Positions 43,085 to 49,702 of a DNA stretch of 64,000 nucleotides are shown here, one piece after another. A program made the translations under genes and the position numbers. Below the pieces are notes generated by a model. That model was not told the DNA's origin. It worked only from the letters and a program-made list of their open reading frames with translations, and ran no database searches. This DNA is from CAZJWR01 sp964549765. GTDB taxonomy: Bacteria > Zixibacteria > MSB-5A5 > GN15 > JAAZOE01. Within the stretch, counting starts at the first letter, position 1; the number at the start of each line of letters is the position of its first letter. The stretch is from assembly GCA_964549765.1 (NCBI GenBank), contig CAZJWR010000010.1, positions 18,595 through 82,594 of the forward strand, in the 5' to 3' direction.

Positions 43085-43843
43085 ATGCCGTTACTGGAAT
43101 ATCTATTGAAGATCAAGGATGAGAAGGGAGCGGGATTTATGCTGCTTCTCGATCCCGACCGCGTCCCGCGCGGCCGTATGACCGCTGTCGCGGAAGCGGC
43201 GGCGGGGTACGGCGTCGATGCCATCCTGGCGGGCGGCTCATTCATGGCCTGCGAGGATTTCGAGGCACGCATCGCCGAACTCAAACGCGCTACCAGCCTG
43301 CCGGTGATTCTTTTTCCCGGGAACGCCCAGCAATTGTCACGTCATGCCGACGGCTTGCTGTTCCTGTCGCTGATATCCGGCCGCAACCCGACTTATCTCA
43401 TTGAAGAGCAGGTACGCGGCGCGCCGATTATAAAAGCGTATGGTTTGGAAGCGATACCTACGGGATATCTGCTGATCGAATCGGGGGCGATAACATCGGT
43501 GCAATATGTCTCCGGAACGGTGCCGATCCCGCGCGACAAAAACGATATTGCCATGGCGCACGCCCTGGCGGCTCGGTACCTGGGGATGCAGATGGTTTAT
43601 CTCGAAGCCGGTTCCGGCGCGGTGTCGCCCGTGCCCGAGGAAATGATCTCCGCCGTGGCGGATTATTGCGGACTGCCGGTTATCGTCGGCGGCGGGATTC
43701 GCCGGCCGGAGCAGGCGGCGGCGCGGGTGCGAGCCGGGGCGTCGTTTATCGTCGTCGGGACCCGTATGGAATTCGAGGATGATTTCAGCTACATGGCCGA
43801 TATGGCCGACGCCGTGCATGTATCGTCGCGGTCGATGATTTAG
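43085..43843 (+). CDS. Geranylgeranylglyceryl phosphate synthase family (PcrB/GGGPS)
   Basis: The 252-residue TIM-barrel protein has LLLDPDRVP with the Mg-binding Asp, AGGSFM, VILFPGNAQQLSRHADGLLFLSLISGRNP, GYLLIESG, YLEAGSGAVSPV and VIVGGGIRRPEQA, which are signatures of group II GGGP synthases. The reaction joins geranylgeranyl-PP (or shorter prenyl-PP) to sn-glycerol 1-phosphate, the first step of archaeal-type ether lipids; group II occurs in FCB bacteria. It sits 12 bases after alaS and 9 before gmhA. No DGGGP synthase or G1P dehydrogenase is in the window, so the product is open. Confidence 0.88.
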   Translation: MPLLEYLLKIKDEKGAGFMLLLDPDRVPRGRMTAVAEAAAGYGVDAILAGGSFMACEDFEARIAELKRATSLPVILFPGNAQQLSRHADGLLFLSLISGRNPTYLIEEQVRGAPIIKAYGLEAIPTGYLLIESGAITSVQYVSGTVPIPRDKNDIAMAHALAARYLGMQMVYLEAGSGAVSPVPEEMISAVADYCGLPVIVGGGIRRPEQAAARVRAGASFIVVGTRMEFEDDFSYMADMADAVHVSSRSMI

Positions 43844-43852
43844 GATGAAGAT

Positions 43853-44443
43853 ATGAGATTGCCGGAAAAAAGGAAAACCGTGCTCGGCGCCGCCGCCGAA
43901 GGCGTCGCCACGCGGCAGACGCTGATGGAATCTGCGCTGGATGATATTATCGGCATGGCCGACGGATTAACGCGGGCGCTGGCACGCGGCGGGACGGTCT
44001 ATCTGGCTGGAAACGGCGGATCGGCGGCCGATTGCCAGCATTTCGCCACCGAATTGGTGGTGCGGTTGACGGGGAAATTCAATCGTCCATCGCTCCCGGC
44101 TATTTCACTGACAGCGGACAGCTGCCTCCTAACAGCCGCCGGCAACGATTACGGATTCGATAAAATTTTCGCCAGACAGATCGAGGGTTTGGCGGGGAAG
44201 AAAGATATCCTTGTCCTGATATCGACCTCCGGGAAATCATCCAATCTGATAGAAGCGGCGAAAGCCGCACGCGCCAAGGGCGTGGCGGTGTATGCTTTGC
44301 TCGGCTACGACGGCGGCAAATTGAAAAAATACGCGGATAAAAAAATCATCGTGCCCTCCGAATCCGTTCAGCGAATTCAGGAGGAGCATACCTTCTTGAT
44401 TCATACCCTGGTACATCTGGTGGAAAGAGACTTATACGTATGA
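43853..44443 (+). CDS. gmhA: Phosphoheptose isomerase
   Basis: The 196-residue SIS-domain enzyme has GNGGSAADCQHFATELVVR (phosphate site and zinc His), AISLTADSCLLTAAGNDYGFDKIFARQIEGL, ISTSGKSSN and QEEHTFLIHTLVHLVE with the zinc-binding Glu/His. It turns sedoheptulose 7-phosphate into D-glycero-D-manno-heptose 7-phosphate for LPS core or surface glycans. It overlaps the O-antigen-ligase-like gene by 4 bases, which fits an envelope-glycan role. Confidence 0.93.
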   Translation: MRLPEKRKTVLGAAAEGVATRQTLMESALDDIIGMADGLTRALARGGTVYLAGNGGSAADCQHFATELVVRLTGKFNRPSLPAISLTADSCLLTAAGNDYGFDKIFARQIEGLAGKKDILVLISTSGKSSNLIEAAKAARAKGVAVYALLGYDGGKLKKYADKKIIVPSESVQRIQEEHTFLIHTLVHLVERDLYV

Positions 44444-45669
44444 CCTCGGAACGACTGACGCGCGCCTCAACCTGGATCGGACTGGCCGGATACTCTATCC
44501 TGGCGCCGGTTTCGATCGCCGCTTCGCAAATCTTCTATGGCCTCGCGGTGGCCGGATTTATCGGCTACCTGATTACCGCCAAAGACCGCCAAAGCATCGT
44601 CTATCCGCCTTGGACGATCATGCTCGTGATCGTCTGTTATATCGCCTATCGGCTCCTGTCGATGATCGTCGTCGGCCACGATGTCTGGATGATTAAAGAG
44701 GATTGGCTGTTTATCATGGTCGTCATCGGGGCGGTCATGTTTCGCGACGTCAAAAACCTGATCCGGGTGCTGGATATATTCGCCCTGGGCGTACTCCTCA
44801 TGGGCGGCTACGGCGTATGGCAACATTTCGTCGGCGTCGACCTGTACCACAAGGTGCTTCTGGACCGGATGGTGTTCGGGTACCGCGCCATCGGGAATTT
44901 TTCGACCTACCTGACCTTTTCCGGATTTTTCGCGATCACGTCGATTTTTCTGGTAGCGGTCGGATTCAGGGTGACATCCAAATGGCGCAAACTGTACTAT
45001 CTGCTTGCCTCGCAAGTGGCGCTGGCCTGTATCCTGTTCAATTATTCCCGGTCGACTATTGTCGCCCTGATTATCGGAGCCGTCGCGCTGGTCCTCATGA
45101 TCGGTACTCGGTACCGCAAATGGGTATCTTTGGTGCTGCTTCTAACTCTGGCGGTGGGTGTGGTCGTTTCTCCGGATTTCCTCAACCGATTCAAGAATAT
45201 GGGGAAGACCGAATTCACCACCGAATATGCCAATTCGCGTTTTGTCATCTGGGAAGCGGCGGCCTCGATGATCGCCTCCTCGCCGATCTTTGGCATCGGG
45301 CCGGGGAATTTCCATCAGAAATATATCGAATTTCGGAAAAACCGCACCGGGCGGGACCTGTCCCACGCCCACAACGACTTCCTCAACGTCGCTGCCGAAT
45401 CAGGCATCCCCTGCGCCATAATGTTCATTCTGCTCTGGTTTCTGGTTCTGCTTTATTTGTATAAGGGATATATGCGATGTCCGGACGGTTTTCAGAAGGG
45501 CCTCCTTCTGGGGTCGTTTTTGGCCTCGGTGGTATTCGTCGTCATGGCTCAATTTGAGGCGTTCTTTGCCGATGAAGAGGTTAGGTTGCTTCTGATGTTT
45601 TTCTGGGGTATCGGGATAGCCGTTTTGGGCAACCTGAAAGCCTCGGAACGATTATCCGAGATCGCCTGA
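44440..45669 (+). CDS. O-antigen ligase/polymerase-like membrane protein (Wzy_C)
   Basis: The 409-residue protein has about eleven transmembrane helices and the Wzy_C signature near residue 300 (SHAHNDFLNVAAESGIPCAIMF) after a long periplasmic loop containing SPIFGIGPGNFH. This is the WaaL/O-antigen ligase superfamily, which joins a lipid-linked glycan to lipid A core or polymerises repeats. It is coupled to gmhA, so LPS-type assembly is likely. WaaL and Wzy cannot be separated from the sequence alone. Confidence 0.85.
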   Translation: MTSERLTRASTWIGLAGYSILAPVSIAASQIFYGLAVAGFIGYLITAKDRQSIVYPPWTIMLVIVCYIAYRLLSMIVVGHDVWMIKEDWLFIMVVIGAVMFRDVKNLIRVLDIFALGVLLMGGYGVWQHFVGVDLYHKVLLDRMVFGYRAIGNFSTYLTFSGFFAITSIFLVAVGFRVTSKWRKLYYLLASQVALACILFNYSRSTIVALIIGAVALVLMIGTRYRKWVSLVLLLTLAVGVVVSPDFLNRFKNMGKTEFTTEYANSRFVIWEAAASMIASSPIFGIGPGNFHQKYIEFRKNRTGRDLSHAHNDFLNVAAESGIPCAIMFILLWFLVLLYLYKGYMRCPDGFQKGLLLGSFLASVVFVVMAQFEAFFADEEVRLLLMFFWGIGIAVLGNLKASERLSEIA

Positions 45670-45678
45670 CAAATTAGC

Positions 45679-45706
45679 TTGACAACCGGCCGTTCCACGC
45701 TATATT
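45679..45706 (+). promoter_or_regulatory. Strong promoter, probably leaderless
   Basis: TTGACA at 45679-45684 and TATATT at 45701-45706 are 16 bases apart. The ATG of the next gene is at 45716, so the predicted start of transcription (about 45713) leaves no room for a ribosome site. Confidence 0.65.
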
Positions 45707-45715
45707 GGACGCGCG

Positions 45716-45973
45716 ATGGCCAAAAGCGAAAAAAATGCCGTAAAGGCGGAGAAAATGGAAAAAGTCGAAAAGGCGGAAAAGAAGGGTCTCCCGTTCACCC
45801 GCCAGAATTACCTGCTCATGGGCGCCGGGCTTCTGGCGGTCATCGTCGGGTATATATCGCTGGGATCGGGTTCAATCACTCTGGCGCCGATACTTCTGGT
45901 CCTTGGCTATTGCGTGTTGTTTCCTTTGGGAATTATCTGGGGTGGCCGCAAAGAAAAGAACGCCGAGGAATAA
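45716..45973 (+). CDS. Small membrane protein, DUF3098-like
   Basis: The 85-residue product has a Lys/Glu-rich N-terminus of about 25 residues (KSEKNAVKAEKMEKVEKAEKK), the phrase FTRQNYLLMGAGLLAVIVGYISLGSG forming the first helix, and a second helix TLAPILLVLGYCVLFPLGIIWG. This is the pattern of DUF3098 proteins of Bacteroidetes and relatives, which have no known function. It lies directly upstream of two tRNA genes. Confidence 0.75.
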   Translation: MAKSEKNAVKAEKMEKVEKAEKKGLPFTRQNYLLMGAGLLAVIVGYISLGSGSITLAPILLVLGYCVLFPLGIIWGGRKEKNAEE

Positions 45974-46022
45974 AAGTAATCGCGGCAGTCATTGATTCGA
46001 CACGGTGACTGTCCTGGATTCG

Positions 46023-46099
46023 GGGCAGTTAGCTCAGATGGCGAGAGCACCTGCCTTACACGCAGGGGGTCACTGGTTCGAGCCCAGTACTGCCCACCA
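46023..46099 (+). tRNA. tRNA-Val (anticodon TAC)
   Basis: A full cloverleaf: acceptor stem GGGCAGT/ACTGCCC, D-arm GCTC/GAGC, anticodon stem CCTGC/GCAGG with loop CTTACAC, T-arm ACTGG/CCAGT with TTCGAGC, and encoded CCA. Anticodon TAC is at 46057-46059. Confidence 0.96.
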
Positions 46100-46135
46100 G
46101 ATTTGGAGGCAACAGCGGGAGGTCGATAGAGACAG

Positions 46136-46159
46136 GGCGGCCCGACCGCCAGTTTTTTT
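46136..46159 (+). terminator. Rho-independent terminator after tRNA-Val
   Basis: GGCGG/CCGCC stem with CCCGA loop, followed by AG and seven T, about 37 bases after the tRNA. Confidence 0.6.
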
Positions 46160-46378
46160 GAACGATCTTTGACATCTGACAACACGAGGTCGAGACGACG
46201 GGGCCGAGAACGCATCACCGGTTTTTTTTGCGGCTATATCACTGGCTCGATATTTTGGGAAGGCGATGGTTGCGGAACGGTATTTCGGTACGGCAAAGAG
46301 GCGTGGCACCATGCTTGCAGCACGCAAAACTGGAACCGTTTAGATGGACTTCGTGTTACAAAGATATCGCGTTTGCGC

Positions 46379-46456
46379 GGGGTTGTAGTTCAGTTTGGTT
46401 AGAACGTCTGCCTGTCACGCAGAAGGCCGCGAGTTCGAGTCTCGTCAACCCCGCCA
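46379..46456 (+). tRNA. tRNA-Asp (anticodon GTC)
   Basis: A full cloverleaf: acceptor GGGGTTG/CAACCCC, anticodon stem TCTGC/GCAGA with loop CTGTCAC (anticodon GTC at 46414-46416), T-arm GCGAG/CTCGT, discriminator G and encoded CCA. Its 3' end acts as the master copy of repeats found further right. Confidence 0.96.
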
Positions 46457-46464
46457 TAATTGAT
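46440..46464 (+). repeat. tRNA-Asp 3' end, master copy of att-like repeat
   Basis: The 16-base core CGTCAACCCCGCCATA (46443-46458) recurs exactly at 63423-63438. Its first 12 bases recur at 49436-49447. A 25-base version with three mismatches lies at 60027-60051. Such copies are what tRNA-targeting integrases leave behind. Confidence 0.7.
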
Positions 46465-46466
46465 AG

Positions 46467-46485
46467 GCCGCTGCAACGCAGCGGC
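46467..46485 (+). terminator. Hairpin after tRNA-Asp
   Basis: GCCGCTGC/GCAGCGGC, an 8-bp stem with an AAC loop, followed by TTATGTCATTT. It starts 11 bases after the tRNA and is the likely terminator. Confidence 0.6.
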
Positions 46486-46543
46486 TTATGTCATTTCATA
46501 ATGCCTTATCAAAGGGCTGTTACTCGGCACAGTGTTCCAGAGG

Positions 46544-47725
46544 TTAGTGCGAGTGTTCACACTCATAACTGTCGAGGATTGTGCGGAATCCTTGCAGTTC
46601 TTCTTCACTCATCGGGATATCCCACCTCACGATGGCTCTTTTCAGAAAGTCGAAGTTCTTATCTGAGGAGTAGACCTGCAATGATTCGGCAATGTCTCCG
46701 TCCAACTTCTCCTGGATGTCGATCATCATTTCGGGTGTCTCACACGAGAGGTCGAAGTCGTTTAGTGACAGATACCTGATCGTGCGGTAGGACTGTGTGC
46801 GAAAATAGACATTCAGATTTTGCACGTCGAAGACAATACTCCACAGCGTGCCGTCTCCACCCACCTTGTCCAGAGTTTCGAATGCGTAATTCACTGCGTG
46901 CTCGGCACCGGCAGGCTGGAATGCTTTCACCCGGTCAGAGGCGATCTTGAAGCGGCGGAGAGAACTGGTAATCGTCTGGAGGCCGTCGTTCACTTTAATG
47001 CCCGCCGCACCTCTTTTCAGAAAGTCGATAGATTCAGAGTACGTGCTGTTGGTCAGAACTGCGGCGGGAAGCTCCTGACCGGTGTGAAAGACCATCTTGC
47101 CGTCCAGGAATTCGATGACTGCGCAGTCGCCCGTCCGGTCGGCCACCAGGTAATGATCGACGGTCTCGAATATACGTACCTGCGAATCGGCTGCAATAAC
47201 CTCCTTCACGGAGCCACAGTTGTCCAGCATGTACTGCATCCAGTGAGGAGAATGAAGGGGAGGACGCTCGTCGGCCTTGGGATTCTGCGTTTCGGGGAGG
47301 GCCATGGTGCTCATCACCAGTCCCTTCTCGTTCATTCCGGCCCAGGCTAACTGGTAACCGACCACAGTGAATGAGACGCTGGCGTACTTCGACGTCCAAC
47401 GGGCAACATGACCTGTCGTACCAGGCATGAAACCGGATTTGGAGATTCCTCGCTTGTTTACAAAGACCATGCCTTCGGGCTTGTCGTTGTCATAGTTGGA
47501 TCCGAAGACAGTATGACCGCTATCGTCCAGACAGAACGACGTGCATGACCGGCCGTCGATGCGCAGGGGCAATCCGGTCACAAAGTGTCCTCTGGATTCC
47601 TCGCCCAGCGATTCTTGCCCGAAGAAGGGGCCTTTCAATACAGGGAAATCACCTTGCTGGGCATTGACACAAGTGAATGAAATGGAAAAAAGAAAAATCA
47701 AGACACATGCCGTAATTGATCTCAT
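46544..47725 (-). CDS. Secreted linear-amide C-N hydrolase (choloylglycine hydrolase-like Ntn family)
   Basis: From ATG 47725 (GGGAGGTG 8 bases upstream) the product has 393 residues. A signal peptide (1-22) precedes a segment that may be cleaved before C61 (RSCTSFCLDDSGHTVFGSNYDN), the likely Ntn nucleophile; C-T-x-F with G-x-N-Y-D is the family hallmark. Later markers are YQLAWAGMNEKGLVMSTMALPE, DRTGDCAVIEF and LTNSTY. Such enzymes cut amides, e.g. conjugated bile acids, acyl-homoserine lactones or cell-wall amides. The second Cys (C65) makes the nucleophile choice slightly open. It is the first gene in the accessory stretch after tRNA-Asp, transcribed toward the tRNA. Confidence 0.82.
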   Translation of the reverse strand: MRSITACVLIFLFSISFTCVNAQQGDFPVLKGPFFGQESLGEESRGHFVTGLPLRIDGRSCTSFCLDDSGHTVFGSNYDNDKPEGMVFVNKRGISKSGFMPGTTGHVARWTSKYASVSFTVVGYQLAWAGMNEKGLVMSTMALPETQNPKADERPPLHSPHWMQYMLDNCGSVKEVIAADSQVRIFETVDHYLVADRTGDCAVIEFLDGKMVFHTGQELPAAVLTNSTYSESIDFLKRGAAGIKVNDGLQTITSSLRRFKIASDRVKAFQPAGAEHAVNYAFETLDKVGGDGTLWSIVFDVQNLNVYFRTQSYRTIRYLSLNDFDLSCETPEMMIDIQEKLDGDIAESLQVYSSDKNFDFLKRAIVRWDIPMSEEELQGFRTILDSYECEHSH

Positions 47726-47864
47726 GGCCAAAACACCTCCCTTCTGGAGTCTTTTCTACGATTACGTAAAATAGGTCATTCAGGTTGCATCTTAGGATAT
47801 TACCTTCCAACGACTTCCACTTGTTGATGAATAGTTACTTTTCACTGGAAATGAGAAAACCACA

Positions 47865-47897
47865 AAAGTTTGGGGAGAGTGATATTGGGGCCGCCAT
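47865..47897. repeat. 33-base direct repeat, left copy
   Basis: Identical to 49358-49390. It ends in TTGGGGCCGCCAT. About 65 further bases to its left are also related between the copies at lower identity, so the total unit is about 100 bases. The two copies bracket the genes at 47957-49134. Confidence 0.85.
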
Positions 47898-47904
47898 AGA
47901 CTTC

Positions 47905-47932
47905 GAAAGCTCCTGTGCTTGCAGGAGCTTTC
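47905..47932 (-). terminator. Strong hairpin beside the left 33-base repeat
   Basis: GAAAGCTCCTG and CAGGAGCTTTC form an 11-bp perfect stem with a 6-base loop. It lies 25 bases downstream of the minus-strand gene ending at 47957. T-runs are weak on either strand (TTACATT on plus), so it could end transcription or be part of the repeat unit. Confidence 0.5.
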
Positions 47933-47956
47933 TTACATTACGGAAGTTAAACAATA

Positions 47957-48373
47957 TTACTTAGATGATGTCTTGCGCGATTTTGCTGCTTCTGCCATTC
48001 GAGTAGAATAATCATCCTTCTCAATAGCAAACTCGACTCGCCCGAATTGGGACAAGTATTTTGGGATGACAATAAAGGTCCCTTTGTATTGGACAATCGA
48101 CTGTGGAGGTTGCTTCTGCATGAGTTTGCCAGTGTAGGTTAACTCAAATCCGGCAGTATCAAGAATTCGAACAAACAGATTGAAGTAGGCTGTATCATTT
48201 GTGCCATTTATGACTTGAACTTTCCAACTCAAATTGCCGTCCTGATCAACCCACTTTGCCTGCGGTTGATAAACCAGCACAGAGTCAAAGTTGGCCTCTG
48301 CAACGCACTGTTGTGATAAAGCGGTAACAACTAAGATTACCGCGAAACTTGTAATGACAGTAAATCTTCTCAT
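47957..48373 (-). CDS. Secreted small protein of unknown function
   Basis: The 138-residue protein has a signal peptide (1-25, ending CVAEAN) and a mature part that reads like one Ig-like beta sandwich (WKVQVINGTNDTAYFNLFVRILDTAGFELTYTG). It resembles extracellular matrix-style adhesion or CARDB-type modules but I make no family call. It overlaps the end of the upstream PD-(D/E)XK-like gene by 4 bases (48370-48373). Such coupling of an exported protein to a nuclease-like gene is unusual. Composition is AT-rich. Confidence 0.6.
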   Translation of the reverse strand: MRRFTVITSFAVILVVTALSQQCVAEANFDSVLVYQPQAKWVDQDGNLSWKVQVINGTNDTAYFNLFVRILDTAGFELTYTGKLMQKQPPQSIVQYKGTFIVIPKYLSQFGRVEFAIEKDDYSTRMAEAAKSRKTSSK

Positions 48374-49134
48374 ATTGCGAAGTCCTTCCCAAGTGGCAAG
48401 GGTATTTCCAAACTTCTGATAAGCGGGTATATAGAGGTGCCTTCGACAGACAAATTCCGCCCCCAGACGTTTTTAGGGACGATTGTGTTTGCATAATTGC
48501 GGACGGCAGATTCCCAGTCATCATGAGTTGCGAAAGGATTCCTCATTTCTTCTGCTTTCAAGAAGCCTATATAGACAAGAATAACGGGAATGCCATGACT
48601 CGCCAGTTTCCAGGCCCATGCAAAACGGTTGCAGAGTTGGTAATGACTGACAGAAGACAAATTCCAGCCGGCTGAAATTGCATTGAGCGCGCAATTCGCC
48701 TCTCTAATTGCGTCTTGAATTCGTAGGCGGTTCTCATCCGTCGCCCCGGTACAATCATCCGCCTTCAATTCGCCAAGATGCGCTTTGGCTTCAATCAGAA
48801 GCAAGCCTTTCTTGCCGGCAATCGAACAAGTACTGGCAATGTCCCAGTTTGGTGTGACTGAGGTAACTCTTGCGTGGGCAAGCCACCAGGATGATAACAG
48901 CTGACCGAGATCATCTACAGGAAGCAGGGAAGGGGCATTGTGTAATTGAGCTTCCTTCACATCATCAAAGCCTCGCGGCATCCACTGGTCAGTGCCTAAA
49001 ATGACTCCAAAAGGCTCGATCAATTTCGCCAGATTTTCGGCAACGACGTCGCGATCCCCGTGAGTCAAGATATGACATCGCGGTTTGCTTCCCTTTTGCG
49101 CCTTCGATGGCAGACGTCCCAATAATGAATTCAC
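48370..49134 (-). CDS. PD-(D/E)XK nuclease-fold-like protein
   Basis: The 254-residue cytosolic protein has D98 (NWDIAST), E115 and K117 (GLLLIEAKAHLGEL), the D...E-x-K spacing of a PD-(D/E)XK phosphodiesterase core. Helices follow (EANCALNAISAGW, QLCNRFAWAWKLASHGIPVILVYIGFL), a pattern seen in restriction-type and defence nucleases. The N-terminal 90 residues are unrecognised. Target DNA or RNA is unknown. It is the upstream gene of a two-gene operon bracketed by 33-base direct repeats, which suggests a mobile cassette. AT-rich compared with the core genome. Confidence 0.6.
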   Translation of the reverse strand: MNSLLGRLPSKAQKGSKPRCHILTHGDRDVVAENLAKLIEPFGVILGTDQWMPRGFDDVKEAQLHNAPSLLPVDDLGQLLSSWWLAHARVTSVTPNWDIASTCSIAGKKGLLLIEAKAHLGELKADDCTGATDENRLRIQDAIREANCALNAISAGWNLSSVSHYQLCNRFAWAWKLASHGIPVILVYIGFLKAEEMRNPFATHDDWESAVRNYANTIVPKNVWGRNLSVEGTSIYPLIRSLEIPLPLGKDFAI

Positions 49135-49357
49135 TGTTTACTATTCTCCTATGGGGAAACCCGTTCGAGATGTCTATTTGAATATTCTGTGAGAGCTTAA
49201 CTTTTTGTTCCCCTCGCTATAATGTATCGGTATCGATTGGCGATCCTTGACCAAGCTGGACGGTAGCAATATCACAAGCTTAAGTTATGTTATTATCTTC
49301 CAACGTGTTCCACTCGCCGTAGAATAGCCTGATTTTACTGAAATCTCGAATCTCACC

Positions 49358-49390
49358 AAAGTTTGGGGAGAGTGATATTGGGGCCGCCAT
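49358..49390. repeat. 33-base direct repeat, right copy
   Basis: Identical to 47865-47897; the copies are 1,493 bases apart. Confidence 0.85.
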
Positions 49391-49414
49391 GTTACCTAAT
49401 CTCGAAATTCAGTT

Positions 49415-49447
49415 GAAAAGTTCTGTCTATTGTGACGTCAACCCCGC
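49415..49447. repeat. 33-base repeat containing tRNA-Asp 3'-end sequence, left copy
   Basis: Identical to 63402-63434. It ends in GACGTCAACCCCGC, of which CGTCAACCCCGC equals the tRNA-Asp 3' end. The two copies are about 14 kb apart and bracket both protease/sigma genes, the IS110 remnant and the kinase-propeller gene. Confidence 0.85.
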
Positions 49448-49460
49448 TTGTTTTTCTCTG

Positions 49461-49481
49461 TTGATTTTCAATAGGTTACAG
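49461..49481. repeat. 21-base direct repeat, left copy
   Basis: Identical to 59236-59256 (begins TTGATTTTCAAT). The copies bracket exactly the C10/M43 protease genes and the second sigma/TPR operon. Confidence 0.8.
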
Positions 49482-49702
49482 GCACGCAATTCTCCAGTTT
49501 TGCATCACTCGAGGCCCAATTCCCTGATTACCCATAACTTATAGATTTCGAATCTCAGATACCCCTTGCGGCTGAGTTCGCCTATCGTGATCCCCCACAA
49601 CAAACAACTGAGAACCACCCTCTCCCGCCGATCTTGAAAATTTCACACCCCAAGCGGCCCAACGACTGGCTCATCCTACGATCTTATAAGAGCAACCAGC
49701 TA

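Larger units (their letters stand above)
49135..49702. other. 568-base non-coding stretch packed with repeat copies
   Basis: No gene is recognised. In order it holds the right copy of the 33-base repeat (49358-49390), the left copy of a second 33-base repeat shared with 63402 (49415-49447), and the left copy of a 21-base repeat shared with 59236 (49461-49481). It looks like a junction between inserted modules. Confidence 0.7.

Noticed and set aside
45907..46779. Short frames crossing the tRNA-Val and tRNA-Asp genes
   Set aside because: They overlap complete tRNA cloverleaves and are typical spurious calls.
47865..49390. Integron cassette with attC sites
   Set aside because: The repeats do not show paired R'/R'' core sites with GTTRRRY and RYYYAAC, and no integron integrase is in view.
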